This document shows, piece by piece, positions 1-10,679 of a stretch of DNA of 64,000 nt. The notes beneath the pieces are model-generated. The model was not told the DNA's origin. It worked only from the letters and a program-made list of their open reading frames with translations, and ran no database searches. The position numbers and the translations under genes were made by a program. The stretch lies in NCBI GenBank assembly GCA_021904315.1, contig CM038926.1, positions 2,388,718 through 2,452,717 on the forward strand, given 5' to 3'. Within the stretch, counting starts at the first letter, position 1; each line of letters starts with the position of its first letter. The stretch comes from Sphagnum magellanicum (taxonomy: Eukaryota; Streptophyta; Sphagnopsida; Sphagnales; Sphagnaceae).

Positions 1-2022
1 TAACGTATGCTAGCAAAAGCCTGACTAAGGCTCAGAGGAGATTCCATCCAATGGAAGGAGAATGCTACGCTCTGATCTGGGGTGTGATGCATTTTAGACA
101 GTACTTGCACATGAAGCATTTCATCCTACGCACAGATCACAAACCACTAGAGTGGTTGGCGACTGTATCTGATGCACATGGTAGGAGAGGCAAATGGGTT
201 GGCATGTTGCAAGACTTTAGTTTCAAAATAGTACACTGACCAAGACTCAAGCACACAAATGTTGATGCCTTGAGCAGGAACCTGGTTGGGTCAGTTGCAG
301 ATGACGATGATTTTGGTGAAGAGATCCAGGACATTGTTGATATCCCAACTAATGTACCTAGGAAAGAAGAAGGGCTTCTCTGTGTCAAGGCAGAAGAAGA
401 CACAAAATGGATCAGTGTCAGGAGGAAGGGTAGACAACATGATGCATCTTGCTCTGGTAGCAACCACTGGATATGTGTCAGCAACCATCAGCTATATATG
501 CTTGATGTCGCAGCAGCAAAAGACCTATATGAGGAGTTCATTCCAGGTGAGAAGCCGATGTCAACGGGTGATGAACCTGAGCAGCGCGAAGGAGCGCGAG
601 TGGCACTGAAGAGAAGAATGCCTCAGTACTTTGACAAGCGATAGTAATTGGAATTGGCTTTGGCAGCTCAGGAACTGTGGGGACCATGAATTGAGTCCTA
701 CAGAATCCGAGGATGAGGGAGGTCACGAAGTGAAGTCAAGTTGCGTTGACATATGGGAGGACACAGACTGTTTGATGTTTCTGAAGGAAGGCGTACTACT
801 TGATGCAATTGACTCTGAAGGAGGCAAGAGGATCAAGAAGAGGGCAAACAACTATTGCTGGAAGGAACAAAAGTTTTTCTTCAAAACATTACTTGTGCCC
901 AAACCTGAGGAGAGGGTGTCTCTAGTAAGACGGATGCATGAAGATCTGGGGCACTTTGGGGAACAACGGACATTGGCAGAGGTTCGACGAAGATACTTCT
1001 GGCACAATCGAACTGAAGATGTGAAGGCGGTAATCAGAGGGTGCTAATAGTGCCAATTGGTGAGGAGCTCAGGTAGCATCCGATCTGGAGATGAACAACT
1101 AAAGAGCATTCCTGTTTGTGATTTATTCCATCGAGTTGCACTAGATACTGCAGGGCCATTGCCTGAGACTAAGTAGGGCAACAAGTATATTCTGGTGGCC
1201 ATTGACCACTATTCAAAGTGGTGCGAAGCAAAGGCGTTTGTTGACCATGGAGCGAAGACAGCAGCCAGGTTTTTGGAGGATGAGACAATTTATAGGTATG
1301 GAGTTCCCAAATTCGTGCTGAGTGACAATGGGGGGGAGTGGGCTGCAAAGTTCGATGTGATGTGTAGGGATTATGCTATTCAGCACCAACGCACTGCGCC
1401 CCAATGGCCTCAGTGCAATGGGATGGCTGAACGCATGATCAAGACCATCAAGCATGGTATAACTGTGCTTACTGCTACTCCTGCCAACATGGATTGTTGG
1501 GATCAACAGTTGGCCAAGGTTTTGTTTGGATATCGCTGTGGGATACAAACGAGTACGAAATTCTTTCCGTTCATGATTCTTACTGGTCGAACCCCACGAT
1601 TAAGGGCAGACAACTACTTGCAGGCCCTGACTGCTGAGACTAATGATGGTGTGGATATGGAAACTGCTGCAGCTCAGTTTCTGCAGAAAGTGGAGCTCAT
1701 TGCGAGTATCCACAACAACGTTTTGCTCAATGTGGAGCAAGCTCAGAAGCAATAAAAGAAAGTCTATGCTGCTAGAAAAGGTAAGCATTTGTTTAAAGGA
1801 TTGATTGCAGGCAAGACGATGGTGAAGATGAAGAAGCCAGGGAAAAGAAGAGCTCTGACTGCAAGTTGGGAGGGCCCCTACCAATTCATCGGACATTCAG
1901 ATGGAAAGGGCAACCTCGATTTTGAGGAAGGTTGTCGAGTATGCATCATCCAAGATGCCGATGGTCACTAATGGGAGAGATCTCGTCGAGACCTCCAAAT
2001 CTTTTATGCTCCACCAGACTAG
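1..2022 (+). pseudogene. Ty3/gypsy pol remnant: RNase H and integrase, 5' end outside window
   Basis: Three-frame reading gives the 3' half of a retrotransposon polyprotein. Near 50-290 is an RNase H/connection region with RTDHKPLEWL and VDALSR. Near 900-1047 is an integrase zinc-finger-like stretch (GHFGEQ...RYFW...CQ). The integrase core starts near 1195 with IDHYSKW (Asp at 1204), SDNGGEW (Asp at 1324) and GMAERM (Glu at 1429), so the D,D,E triad is kept with 34 residues between the last two. Near 1860 is the C-terminal WEGPY motif, ending with ERSRRDLQIFYAPPD and a stop at 2020. Stops at 237, 642, 1045 and near 1171, plus frame changes, make it non-functional. Gag, protease and reverse transcriptase would lie left of the window. 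The family assignment is strong; activity is ruled out. Confidence 0.88.
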
Positions 2023-2048
2023 ATGAAGCTGAGGGACTCAGCTGTCTA

Positions 2049-2600
2049 AGAAGGGAGGGGTTACATATGTAACACGAAAGTGGGTCTCCACACAGTGTGA
2101 ACACCCGGGCCTTGAGGGTGTGCTTTGGTATAATTAGCCGTCCTGATTTTGGCGACAGATGTTTTCTCCATGACGGCTGCATGGCTGTGCATGGGATGTT
2201 TGTGTGAGAGGGTGTGCAGGAGTGAAGGTGGCGCGAATGATGAGGAGGAGTGGAGCTGCATTAATGTGCCGAAAGGTGGAAAAGGAGGAAGAGGTGTGAG
2301 GAATAATGGCACACCTTCACCATTAAGATACGCATTCACATAAAAACCGGTTGGAAGTGGAACTACTATGTAGTTGTAGTTTAACAAGTAAGTGGTTCAA
2401 AGAAGTAATGAGTTCACTAATGATCTAACGCGTTGTGTCCAAGTTGAAGATACAAAGATAGGGTGAGAGAATCGTAACTTACCATGATGGGAAATGAAGG
2501 AGTCGTAGGTGGGTGTTCAATTCCATGTCGCGCTTGATGGTTGGAACCTTCCGGTTCAATTGTCATGACATCTACAACAACCTCTTAATCTAACATGCAT
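2049..2600 (+). mobile_element. Polypurine tract and probable degenerate 3' LTR of the 1-2022 gypsy element
   Basis: Directly after the pol remnant comes a purine run (agaagggagggg, 2049-2060). A sequence starting ttacatatgtaacacg follows, as expected for the 3' polypurine tract and LTR start. The LTR end is not delimited because no second copy is in the window. The end at 2600 is a guess. Confidence 0.45.
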
Positions 2601-2738
2601 TGAATTTTGGAAAGCTAATAATAAAGAAGACATGTTACAACATCTCATAAGTTTTTATTTTATTTCATTTCTTTGATTAAGAGTTAAGCCTTGAAACTAG
2701 AAACCACTTGCCTAGATTGAGGGAAAAACAAGCAAATT

Positions 2739-3110
2739 GACCCCCTTTACTTCTAACCAGTGCAACTCCCTTACGCCAAAGCCAATGGTGCTGAAATTTG
2801 AGGAGCAGATTCTACACCTTCCAAACTAAGACTGATTCAATTTCTACACAAATCCAACGGTGGATTTGAGAGGAACAACTAATTGAACCCAAAGTCTAGA
2901 GGATTTGCCATGGAAATCATTCTATTAACCCACTACAACCCCCCTCACTTCCAACCCACGTAGCTCCCTGACAGAAAGCCCGATCGAGCTGAATTTTGGG
3001 GAGGGCCTTGTACACCTTCCAAACTAAAACTGATTTAATTTTGACAAAGATCCAACGGTGGATCTGTGAGGAACAACTAATTAAAACAAAAGTCCAGAGG
3101 CTTTGCAACA
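2739..3110 (+). repeat. Degenerate tandem duplication, two units about 197 bp apart
   Basis: Unit 1 (2739-2909) and unit 2 (2937-3110) share ordered blocks: acaccttccaaactaa, atccaacggtggat, gaggaacaactaatt and aaagtc.agagg. The units are clearly related but diverged. They are probably internal repeats of an LTR or retroelement leader. Confidence 0.75.
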
Positions 3111-3998
3111 AGTACTTGCTACACAAGTCCTTCTCATGCCTAATTCTTACACACACTCCTTCTATGTTTGATTCTTGCACACATTCCCTCCATGCTTGAT
3201 CCTTGCACACATAAGAACCAACAACCTTTCTCACACTTCATTCTCCTCTTCCTTCTCCCTTCCTCGCATACACACAATGCCTTCTCGCTTGGTAAGCCTC
3301 CATGACCTTCTTTGAGCTTGTTCCCCTTGTCCAATGAAAGCTTGAAATCCTTTTGCACCACTCAATGGCCTCCTCATCCTTCAAGGGCCAATGAGAATTT
3401 GAAATTGAATGGCCATCCAATTGAAATTAGGATGAAAATCCTTGGGCCCAATGGAACACAAGAGATATTTCATCCTTCAATCAAAGAGGATAACAATCCT
3501 CATGACTAATGGGATTGGAGGATCCAATCTCCCCCTTATCTTGGATATCTTGATGAGGTCTCTTGCTTGATCTTTATATTTTCCGTCCATTGACCCCACA
3601 TCCTACTTCTTCATCCTAATTACTTCAAGTAACTAACTACTAGGATAAATAATCGGTAGTAACAAGGAAGAGTCCTTGAACTCTTACTTGACTAATTCAA
3701 TGGTTGAAGTAACATTTCCGTGTAACATTTACTCCTTGATATTCCCTACCTATTTACTTTACTATGCACTAATTAACTATGTAGTACATAGTAAATTGAA
3801 ATTACCATTTGCATCACAAAAGAAAACTCTCACACACTTCTAGATCCACCGTTGAATTTAGGGTTTGATGAATCCCTTAGATCTAGGGTGTTTGAGTTTT
3901 GATAAGGTTCCGCCGTCACTCCCACACTTTACGCCTACCCTAATTTGTTAAATAAAAGGCCTTAACCCTTTTTGAACGCAAGTACCACCTTGTTTGCA
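3111..3998. other. No gene recognised; AT-rich sequence upstream of the 137-codon ORF
   Basis: Short ORFs only. CT-rich and AT-rich stretches carry no recognised domain. The phrase atccaccgttgaatttaggg near 3845 echoes the atccaacggtggat motif of the neighbouring repeat in inverted form, so part of this may be retroelement LTR or leader. Confidence 0.4.
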
Positions 3999-4972
3999 CC
4001 TTCTTGGTTTTTTGTTGATGCACGCGCAAGTAGTCATGGCGGACGATGACGCTCCGCCTTCAAATCCTCCAGTCGCACCTGTACAACAAGAAGAGCTTAA
4101 AGAAGCACCGCTTGACTTGAATGTTTCTCAACGGCCGCGCGAAGAAGAACCGCCCAGGAGAGTGGTGCGCACTCAAGTCGCTCGTTCGGTATGGGATCGT
4201 CAATTGTCTCCTAACCCACGTGCTCTAGCAATTTATTTGGAGTTTGTTCCTGCTCGTGGAGCCGTGCCAGAAAGATTTGAAGAGTGCCAGTGCGAAGATG
4301 ATGATGTCCGTCTCCATTGTCGAACGTGGGTTCCTGGTGATGGCCATTATCGTTGGCTACGAGGCCCGATCAACCCACTTCCCCTGGAGCATCGAACCGA
4401 GTACCTCACTCGCACCATTCGTCGCATCCTAGATTTTCTACAACTGTGATCTATCCTTTAAGTCAGTTATTCAGTTGTAATTCACCTGAGGCTACTCAGG
4501 CGGAAGTGTTTAATACTTAAGTTTGAATTGATTCTATTTAGAAGTCTGATAGAAGTGAAACTAAATAAAGAGGTACTAGGACTACATCCTAACAATCTTA
4601 CAAGTACATCATTAGTGCTTGAAGATTCTTCTACAGACTAGCTTAACCTTGTCATGGCGAAATGCTATTGTTAATTATGGGCTTGCATTTCCTATCTATC
4701 AATAAATCACACCTAATTCTACATCCCCTTTCCCTTCTCTTCAACATAAAAGGGATATTGTACTCTAAAAGGTTTACTAGGTGCTTAACTGATTAAGCGT
4801 TACATCAACTGAAATAAAGGAAGTATTATATGCCTGGAAATATCACAAAGGCTGATTCAACTATTAATAATCACTACTTGGAGGCTTATAAGCATTCCAA
4901 TCATTAGTACTAAAGAAAATTACGGAACTAAGGCTTAACTAATTATTGAGCTATAATCCATGGCTCACAAGA
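3999..4972 (+). repeat. Duplicated segment, copy 1 (partner 9617-10590)
   Basis: From ttggttttttgttgatg through the 137-codon ORF and about 520 bp of non-coding sequence, this stretch aligns collinearly with 9617-10590. Shared 3' landmarks are agttgtaattcacct, ctactcaggcgg/ccactcaggtga, tcatggcgaaatg, aatcacacctaattctacatcccc and ataatccatgg/gactcaca. Similarity stops near 4972. Confidence 0.8.
4036..4449 (+). CDS. Uncharacterised 137-residue protein, intact ORF
   Basis: I do not recognise the family. The start is placed at the ATG at 4036 (MADDDAPP) rather than the in-frame ATG at 3994, because the related copy at 9658 begins at the equivalent ATG (MADDVA). The N-terminal third is acidic and proline-rich, with an LDLNV stretch resembling an EAR-type motif and an arginine-rich PPRRVVRT segment. 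The C-terminal two thirds look globular: SVWDRQLSPNPRALAIYLEF, an ECQCEDDD cysteine pair, RLHCRTWVPGDGHYRWLRGP, then a basic helix ending in RRILDFLQL. The C-terminal part is the part preserved in the decayed copy, with the same stop position. Local GC is clearly higher than the flanks. No transmembrane segment is seen. It could be a host gene dispersed by duplication or an accessory ORF of an unidentified mobile element; I cannot decide. Confidence 0.55.
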   Translation: MADDDAPPSNPPVAPVQQEELKEAPLDLNVSQRPREEEPPRRVVRTQVARSVWDRQLSPNPRALAIYLEFVPARGAVPERFEECQCEDDDVRLHCRTWVPGDGHYRWLRGPINPLPLEHRTEYLTRTIRRILDFLQL

Positions 4973-7900
4973 GGCTTGATGGAAAAGCTTAGTGCATAAC
5001 AGAACAAGAGAACGCTTGGGTGTGACAGAATTTTTGGGGAAAAGAAGAAGCTCGATGAAGGGAAGTGTGAGATTTATTTTTTTCCAGGAAGACTAGAGAG
5101 CTCGGGGGAGATAGAGGAGGAAATGATTTGTGGGAGCATAGAGTAGCTTGGCAGAAGGTTAGAACTTTCCGTTGCGCCTGATAATCGATCAAGTTACTGC
5201 AGAAGAATTGGAGAGAGAGGGAGAGTAGACGGCACTGGGAATCTGGTGTTTCAGTGAACATTTGATGCGGAAGTGAACTTGTGCTTTCGGGGATGTACAT
5301 ACTCTGCAAATGTAATGAAAGAATTTCCTGACTGGCGTCTGTGTGATTGGACAAAACTTGATCTGTTGTTGTGTAGAATGCAAGGCAGTTGTATGTCTTT
5401 GGGTCTTGTGATGTTCGTCTAAAAGAATGAGTAGGTAGTGAGGAGTGTTGTGTAAGATCGAAGGTCTGAATCGTATGTAAGCATTACAGGAGAACATGGG
5501 CGTCTAGGTTCATTGAGGGCGGCCAGTGTGCTGTGTGTTTTCGGACCCTCTCTTTTTCGGTTACATGGCAGCCTAAACCCAAATCTCTACATTCAATACA
5601 TTTTTAAAGCAAATAGGTCTAAGACAAAGTCATGTATTTAAAAGCTTACCTTTTGGTTCTTGCGAACACACACATTCAACAATCAATTACCTCCTTTCTA
5701 CAAATCATTAATGTTTTATCCTTATGATGAAGAATCAACTTCATCACCCACTTCAAACTCTGATGTTGAGCTAAAACATTGCTCACCACTTGAATGTCTT
5801 TCATTGCTTAAAGATGCACATTCATGCAGAGAGGCTTATAAGTTTTGTTTGCATCGCAAATTATGTCGTGGGTTTTGTTTTGACCCCTCATTGCCTTGGA
5901 AGGTTTTTTTGTCTTTACCTTCTTAGGAATTTTATGCACTCTACATTTGCACAAGATTTTTTTTTTAAAAAAAAAACATGGACCTCTAACTTCTTCACAT
6001 TTTCTCCTTCACCAACATTGTCATTAAACATACAAATAAGTCTGAAACAAACACATGTGATGAAAGTTAAGAGAAGTACCTTGGGAATACGAGCAAGTTC
6101 AAAAATAGTAAGAAAGCTATATTTGCAACAATGTTCACAGCCTTTTTTTTTTTCATACTCGATGAGTTCATTCGATGTGTCTACACCTGTGACATTATTT
6201 GCCATTGAAACTGCACGAGACCACAATCATTTGAAACTATGTCACTTATCTTTAGATGCATCTCCAATGTTCATCTAGTTGTGTCCATCATCTTGCCAAT
6301 TTCACATCCATCTAATGAACTACATACTCAAGGTTAGGATGAAAGTGGATGAACATTTTCAAGTGTAGGGAAGCAATGAAAGTGGAATGATTGATGAGTT
6401 GTCATGGAAAAAACCTAAAGAAAGAAAATGACTTAATTCATGAAAAGACTAGGAACCAAAACTTTTTGTAAAGCGCATTTGTTTGTGCATTGTTGTGCAC
6501 ATCATAGAGCATCTCGTCAATAAAATGATGGCGCCTTTTTTTGTCGAGCATCACAACCAATCAACCCAATGATCCAATGTGCCCAATGACAACAAATGTA
6601 TGACTTGTAAGACTACTCTTCAACTTCATTTATATTCTTTATTTTTGTTTGCATTATGCTCCAATTTGTGCCCCTTCCAGGCCTACATGTAAGAAGATGT
6701 TGGTAACTCTTGTAGTTTAGGGTGTCATAGATTACAACTTTGATTAAGATTGTAGTGATGTTTTTAATCCTCTCCCTTGTATCATTCTAAAACAAACTCA
6801 TGGCAACAAATGCTAGTTATGTTACACGCATTGGGCTTTGGTGGTTATAAGTAAATATTGGATGTTTGTATGTGAGGCTTAAAAATGAGTGTTGGATTAA
6901 TCTGTAGTTAAGCAAAAGTTTGCATTAAACGATCTACATTTCAATCAAAGGTGTGCACACTAAACTTGTAGTTCTATGGCAACTGTACATATTATTTTCA
7001 TTGTAAAAGGATATGCCTCCAATTGAAGCAAACCAAACTGCAAAGGCAATGTCTAATTACAAAATAGGCATGAGATTTTTTTATGTATGGGTATGGAACT
7101 GCCTTTCAGTTGTTTGCCACAAACCATCTTTCTTTGTTTTAATTATCTACTAGAAACCATTTTCTTGTTATCATGCATGTAAAGCAACTAAAAGCATCAC
7201 TTCATCACCTCTTTGTGGCAAAGTTGATGATTTTCATAGATGTTTGTAAACATGAAGGCCATTGTATAGTAAGAAATCAACATGTCGACATTGTTTGATC
7301 TAATGTGCAGGTTAATAACCTTTACAATGTGAATATTGAAACGTTCGGGAAGGTGGGACTATTATTCTTCTTATTTGTTAGTTGTAAAAGTTTGATTTAT
7401 TGGGTGGTCAATAAATGTCATCATTAGAAATTGCAAAAATAAATCATAACATGTAAAATTTATCTCTTTGTTGGTTTCCATTTCAAATCATGGATCATGC
7501 ATTGTCATGGGTAGGGTAATACATATTTGTTAAATTGACATATAAGATATCAATATCTAATCAAGAATATGTCCATGTATGTGCTAAGCATATGTCCTAA
7601 CTTTGAGTCTTCCTGGCTTGCTTACTTTCTTTGGTTATTGTTGTTGCCTAACATGCTCAAAGAGAAAAACATTACTACAGCTCACAAGAGAATAAGTGAT
7701 GCAATGTGGGAGACTTTGAGTAGGTGCCGGTATGGAAATGAATCTCTGGCTTAGGTAGATGACAAGGCAAAAACAGATGGCAAGGAGTTATTCATTCCAC
7801 CACAAAGTCTTGATAGAGGTGATCAATTTGTCAAAGTTGATTACAAATCCGAAAAAAAATTACTTCTTTGCAAGTTTTAGGGTATTTTCATGTCGTTATT

Positions 7901-8604
7901 TAACAACTTATAGAACATTGCCACCTTAGTGAGAACTTAAGTTTGCCCAAAGCACCATCCAAAGTCAAGGATGTGAAGCAAAACGACAATTGAAGCAAAC
8001 TAACAATTGTAAGAATAAACATAAGGCTAGGGCTAATTTTCATCATCCATTGTTCTTGTTAGACGTTGATATCTTGGAATTCAAAGCTAGGAAATGGATG
8101 ATTTGAAAACAATGATCCAAATGGTAAAGCACGACAAACATTTTTGGATGGAATTGACCATGATAATGGTTGGGGTATCAACATGTATGTGAAAGTTGGG
8201 AGTTTAGCTACATGGCAATTATTGACCATGTTGGATTACGAGACCAAACATCTTTCATGAATTTATAAGGGCTTGACAACTATTGCCATGTTATATTGGA
8301 TTGGATTACTATTCTTATATCTACTTATAAATATTTGAAGTTGCAAACATTAGTGAACTATGTGTCTTATTACTAAAGTGGCAAAAGTTCATCATAGTGG
8401 CTAAATGTTTTTGTAGGGGTGTCTTTTACACTAATCTATGTTTGGTGATGTAATTCAAGTTGAAAATTGATAAATCAAACGTAGATATCCATTGCTCTTG
8501 GCCATTGTGTAATCAATCCATCACATTGTCCATGATAAAATAAAAAAATTACTATTTGGTTTACTTTGTATTCTAAACTAACGTTAATATAACCAAATGG
8601 CCTA
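4973..8604. other. AT-rich stretch without a recognised gene
   Basis: Read in six frames, only short ORFs appear. On the minus strand near 5640-6230 there are short open stretches ending in donor-like sites (exon-like ...CCAAAAG before GTAAGC near 5650; ...ATTCCCAAG before GTACTT near 6080), which could be remnants of a gene. Near 7640-7870, plus strand, an open stretch reads like decayed coding sequence (TTAHKRISDAMWETLSRCR then KELFIPPQSLDRGDQF) without a family I know. Otherwise intergenic or decayed transposon. Confidence 0.4.
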
Positions 8605-8731
8605 GAACTCCAACACGCCCCTCTACCCTTCAAAGTGTTATGAGCTAAGGAGCGTGCCCCGACTCCTCTTTCTTCCGTTGTATTCTACTTGGACTCACAT
8701 TTGAGTATTTCGAGGAGTTGGGAGTGCATCA
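8605..8731 (+). mobile_element. LTR 3'-end fragment (family B), plus orientation
   Basis: Matches the last ~120 bp of the solo LTR at 40715-41724 (ccaacacgcccctctaccc, cttcaaagtgtta, gagctaaggagcgtgcc, ggactcacatttgagt). It ends in gggagtgcatca, equivalent to the LTR terminus gggagtgcgtca. It abuts an inverted LTR at 8732. Confidence 0.8.
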
Positions 8732-8780
8732 GGCACGTTCCCTAGCTCATAACACTTTGAAGGGTAGAGGGGCGTGTTGG
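8610..8780. repeat. Inverted repeat formed by two opposed LTR ends
   Basis: Arms 8610-8658 and 8732-8780 are 49 bp each and reverse-complementary with about two mismatches, separated by 73 bp. The structure is explained by head-to-head LTR fragments, but the arms are more alike than other family members are to each other. Confidence 0.85.
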
Positions 8781-9615
8781 AGCTCTGAGATGGGACTAGG
8801 AAGAATTGACAAGTTTCACTCACTCACACGGGCCTGCACACAACCCACACAAAGCAGTTAGTGCATAATTGGAACACCTTTGGCGCTAGGACAAGCCACG
8901 GGCAACACGGACACACTAGATTCACCACGGCCTAGATTTTGGGGGAAGCCACCACCTTCCCCTTTATAGTATACTCTGTGGTTGGCCACGAAGCCTACAT
9001 CCAAATGGTTTTTCTCTCCCAGGACTCCTGAGTGGGAGTCTCGAAATTGCACCGGTTGGGATTCCCGCGACTTTGGATCCCCATAACTTTGCGAGCATAC
9101 CTCGGATCGAGATGCAGTCTAAAATAAAGTTGTAACTGTCGTCAAGAGCTTTCCAATGATATGTCGCACGCCCTCTGCAGCCAAGTAAGTGGGGTCGATT
9201 CCTGACTTTTTCTGGTCGGGAGTAAAACTGGCAGTTTGATTCCCGACCCTTCTTTTGGCCATAACTTGTGTTTTGGATGTTCAAATGAGCAATGCGAGCC
9301 CATTTTTGACATTTGAGTTTCAAGAACTTTTCAATGATATAAAGAACGCCACAAGCCATTAAGTTTTGACCACTGAAATTGCTTTCTGAAGTTTCGGGAG
9401 TCCATCGGAACTTCATCACCCAAAGTTGCCTTGGGAGTGTGAGGGTTCACTCCCTCACACTTTCTCACACTCTCGGGAGTATATGATGTGATTCCCGGAC
9501 TTCTTTTTGGCCCGCACCCTTGCGACCTTTTTGCCTTGACTCCCGGGCTTCCTCTTGGTTCGCAACCTTGTAACCCTTTTGCCTTGGTTGCGAGCCCAAA
9601 GTTAGGGTTACGATA
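8732..9615 (-). mobile_element. Truncated LTR (family B), minus orientation
   Basis: Read on the minus strand it starts near 9615 (expected TGTTGCAACCC decayed to TATCGTAACCC) and contains two tandem units with the caaggcaaaggggttacaag theme. It also has the conserved inverted repeat around 9220-9250 (gggagtaaaa/tttgattccc) and the TATA-containing segment near 8960, matching ggaagccaccaccttccccc. Its own 3' terminus is missing: it stops at ggcacgttccc, about 75 bp short of the normal end, where the inverted fragment begins. Confidence 0.8.
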
Positions 9616-9616
9616 G

Positions 9617-10590
9617 CTACCCTTTTGGTTTTTGTTGATGGAGATGAGAATTTAGTCATGGCAGATGATGTTGCTACACCCCTCAAATCTTGTAGTTTCA
9701 CTAGTAAAAAAGGAAGAGCTTGAAGAAGCATCGCTTGACTCATTGTCTCTCAATGGTCGTGCGAAGAAGAATCATCCCAAAGAATGGTGCGTACTCAAAT
9801 TGATCGTTCGGCATGGGATCATCGATTATCTCCTAACCCACATGCCTGAACAATCTATTTAGAATTTGTTCATGCTTGTGGAGCTGCAACAAAAAGGTTT
9901 AAAGAATGGCAATGTGAAAACGACGGTGTTCGTTTTCATTGTCGAACTTGGGTTCCTGGTGATGGCCATTATTGTTGGCTACGAGGCCCAGTCAACCCCC
10001 TTTCCATGGAGCATCGAATCAAATACGTAGCTCGCACCATTCATCGCATTTTGGAGTTTTTGCAATTGTGATCTATCCCCTTAAAGTTGTTTACTAAGTT
10101 GTAATTCACCTAAGGCCACTCAGGTGAAAATGTTAATACCTAAGTTTGATTTTGATTATATTTAAAAGTCTGATAGAAGTGAAGACTAAATAAAGATGTA
10201 TAAGGACTACATCTTAGAAATCTTTCAAATACATCATTCGTGCCTGAAGATTATTTTACAGACTAACTTCATATTATCATGGCGAAATGTTATTGTTAAT
10301 TATGGGCTTATATTCCCAATATATCAATAAATCACATCTAATTCTACATCCCCTTTCCCATCTCTACAACATAAAATGATAATGCATTAAAAAAGGTTTA
10401 CTAGGTCCTAAAATTAACTAAACCTTGCATCAATTTAAATAAAAAAGTCTTCTACGCTGAAATATCCAAAGGCTAATTCAACTTTTAATAATTATTAATT
10501 GGAGGTTTATCAGGATTCAAATCATTAATACTAAGGAAAACTATGGAACTAAAGCTTAACAAATTGTGGTATTATAATCCATGACTCACA
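9617..10590 (+). repeat. Duplicated segment, copy 2 (partner 3999-4972)
   Basis: Collinear with 3999-4972 from ttggtttttgttgatg to ataatccatgactcaca. It begins immediately after the truncated LTR at 9615. Many differences are C to T or G to A, the pattern left by decay of methylated cytosines. Confidence 0.8.
9658..10071 (+). pseudogene. Decayed copy of the 137-residue unknown protein
   Basis: Starts with ATG at 9658 (MADDVA), homologous to the ORF at 4036. The reading frame is lost in the first third and returns near 9780 as RMVRTQIDRSAWDHRLSPNPHA, then a TGA (where copy 1 has a codon for Leu). The copy continues as TIYLEFVHACGAA, WQCENDGVRFHCRTWVPGDG and RTIHRILEFLQL, with the stop at the same relative position. 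The tryptophan and cysteine pattern (W..GDGHY.WLRGP) is kept. One frame disruption and at least one nonsense change make it non-coding. Confidence 0.75.
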
Positions 10591-10679
10591 TGGAGGAGAC
10601 ATGAAGAAAGAAGAAAGAGCAAACCACATTAGCAACCACAAAAGCAACACAACTAAATCAAAAACCACATAAGACATTT

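Noticed and set aside
5790..6278. 162-codon plus-strand ORF
   Set aside because: Low-complexity Phe/Ser/Thr-rich translation including poly-A and poly-T runs, no domain.
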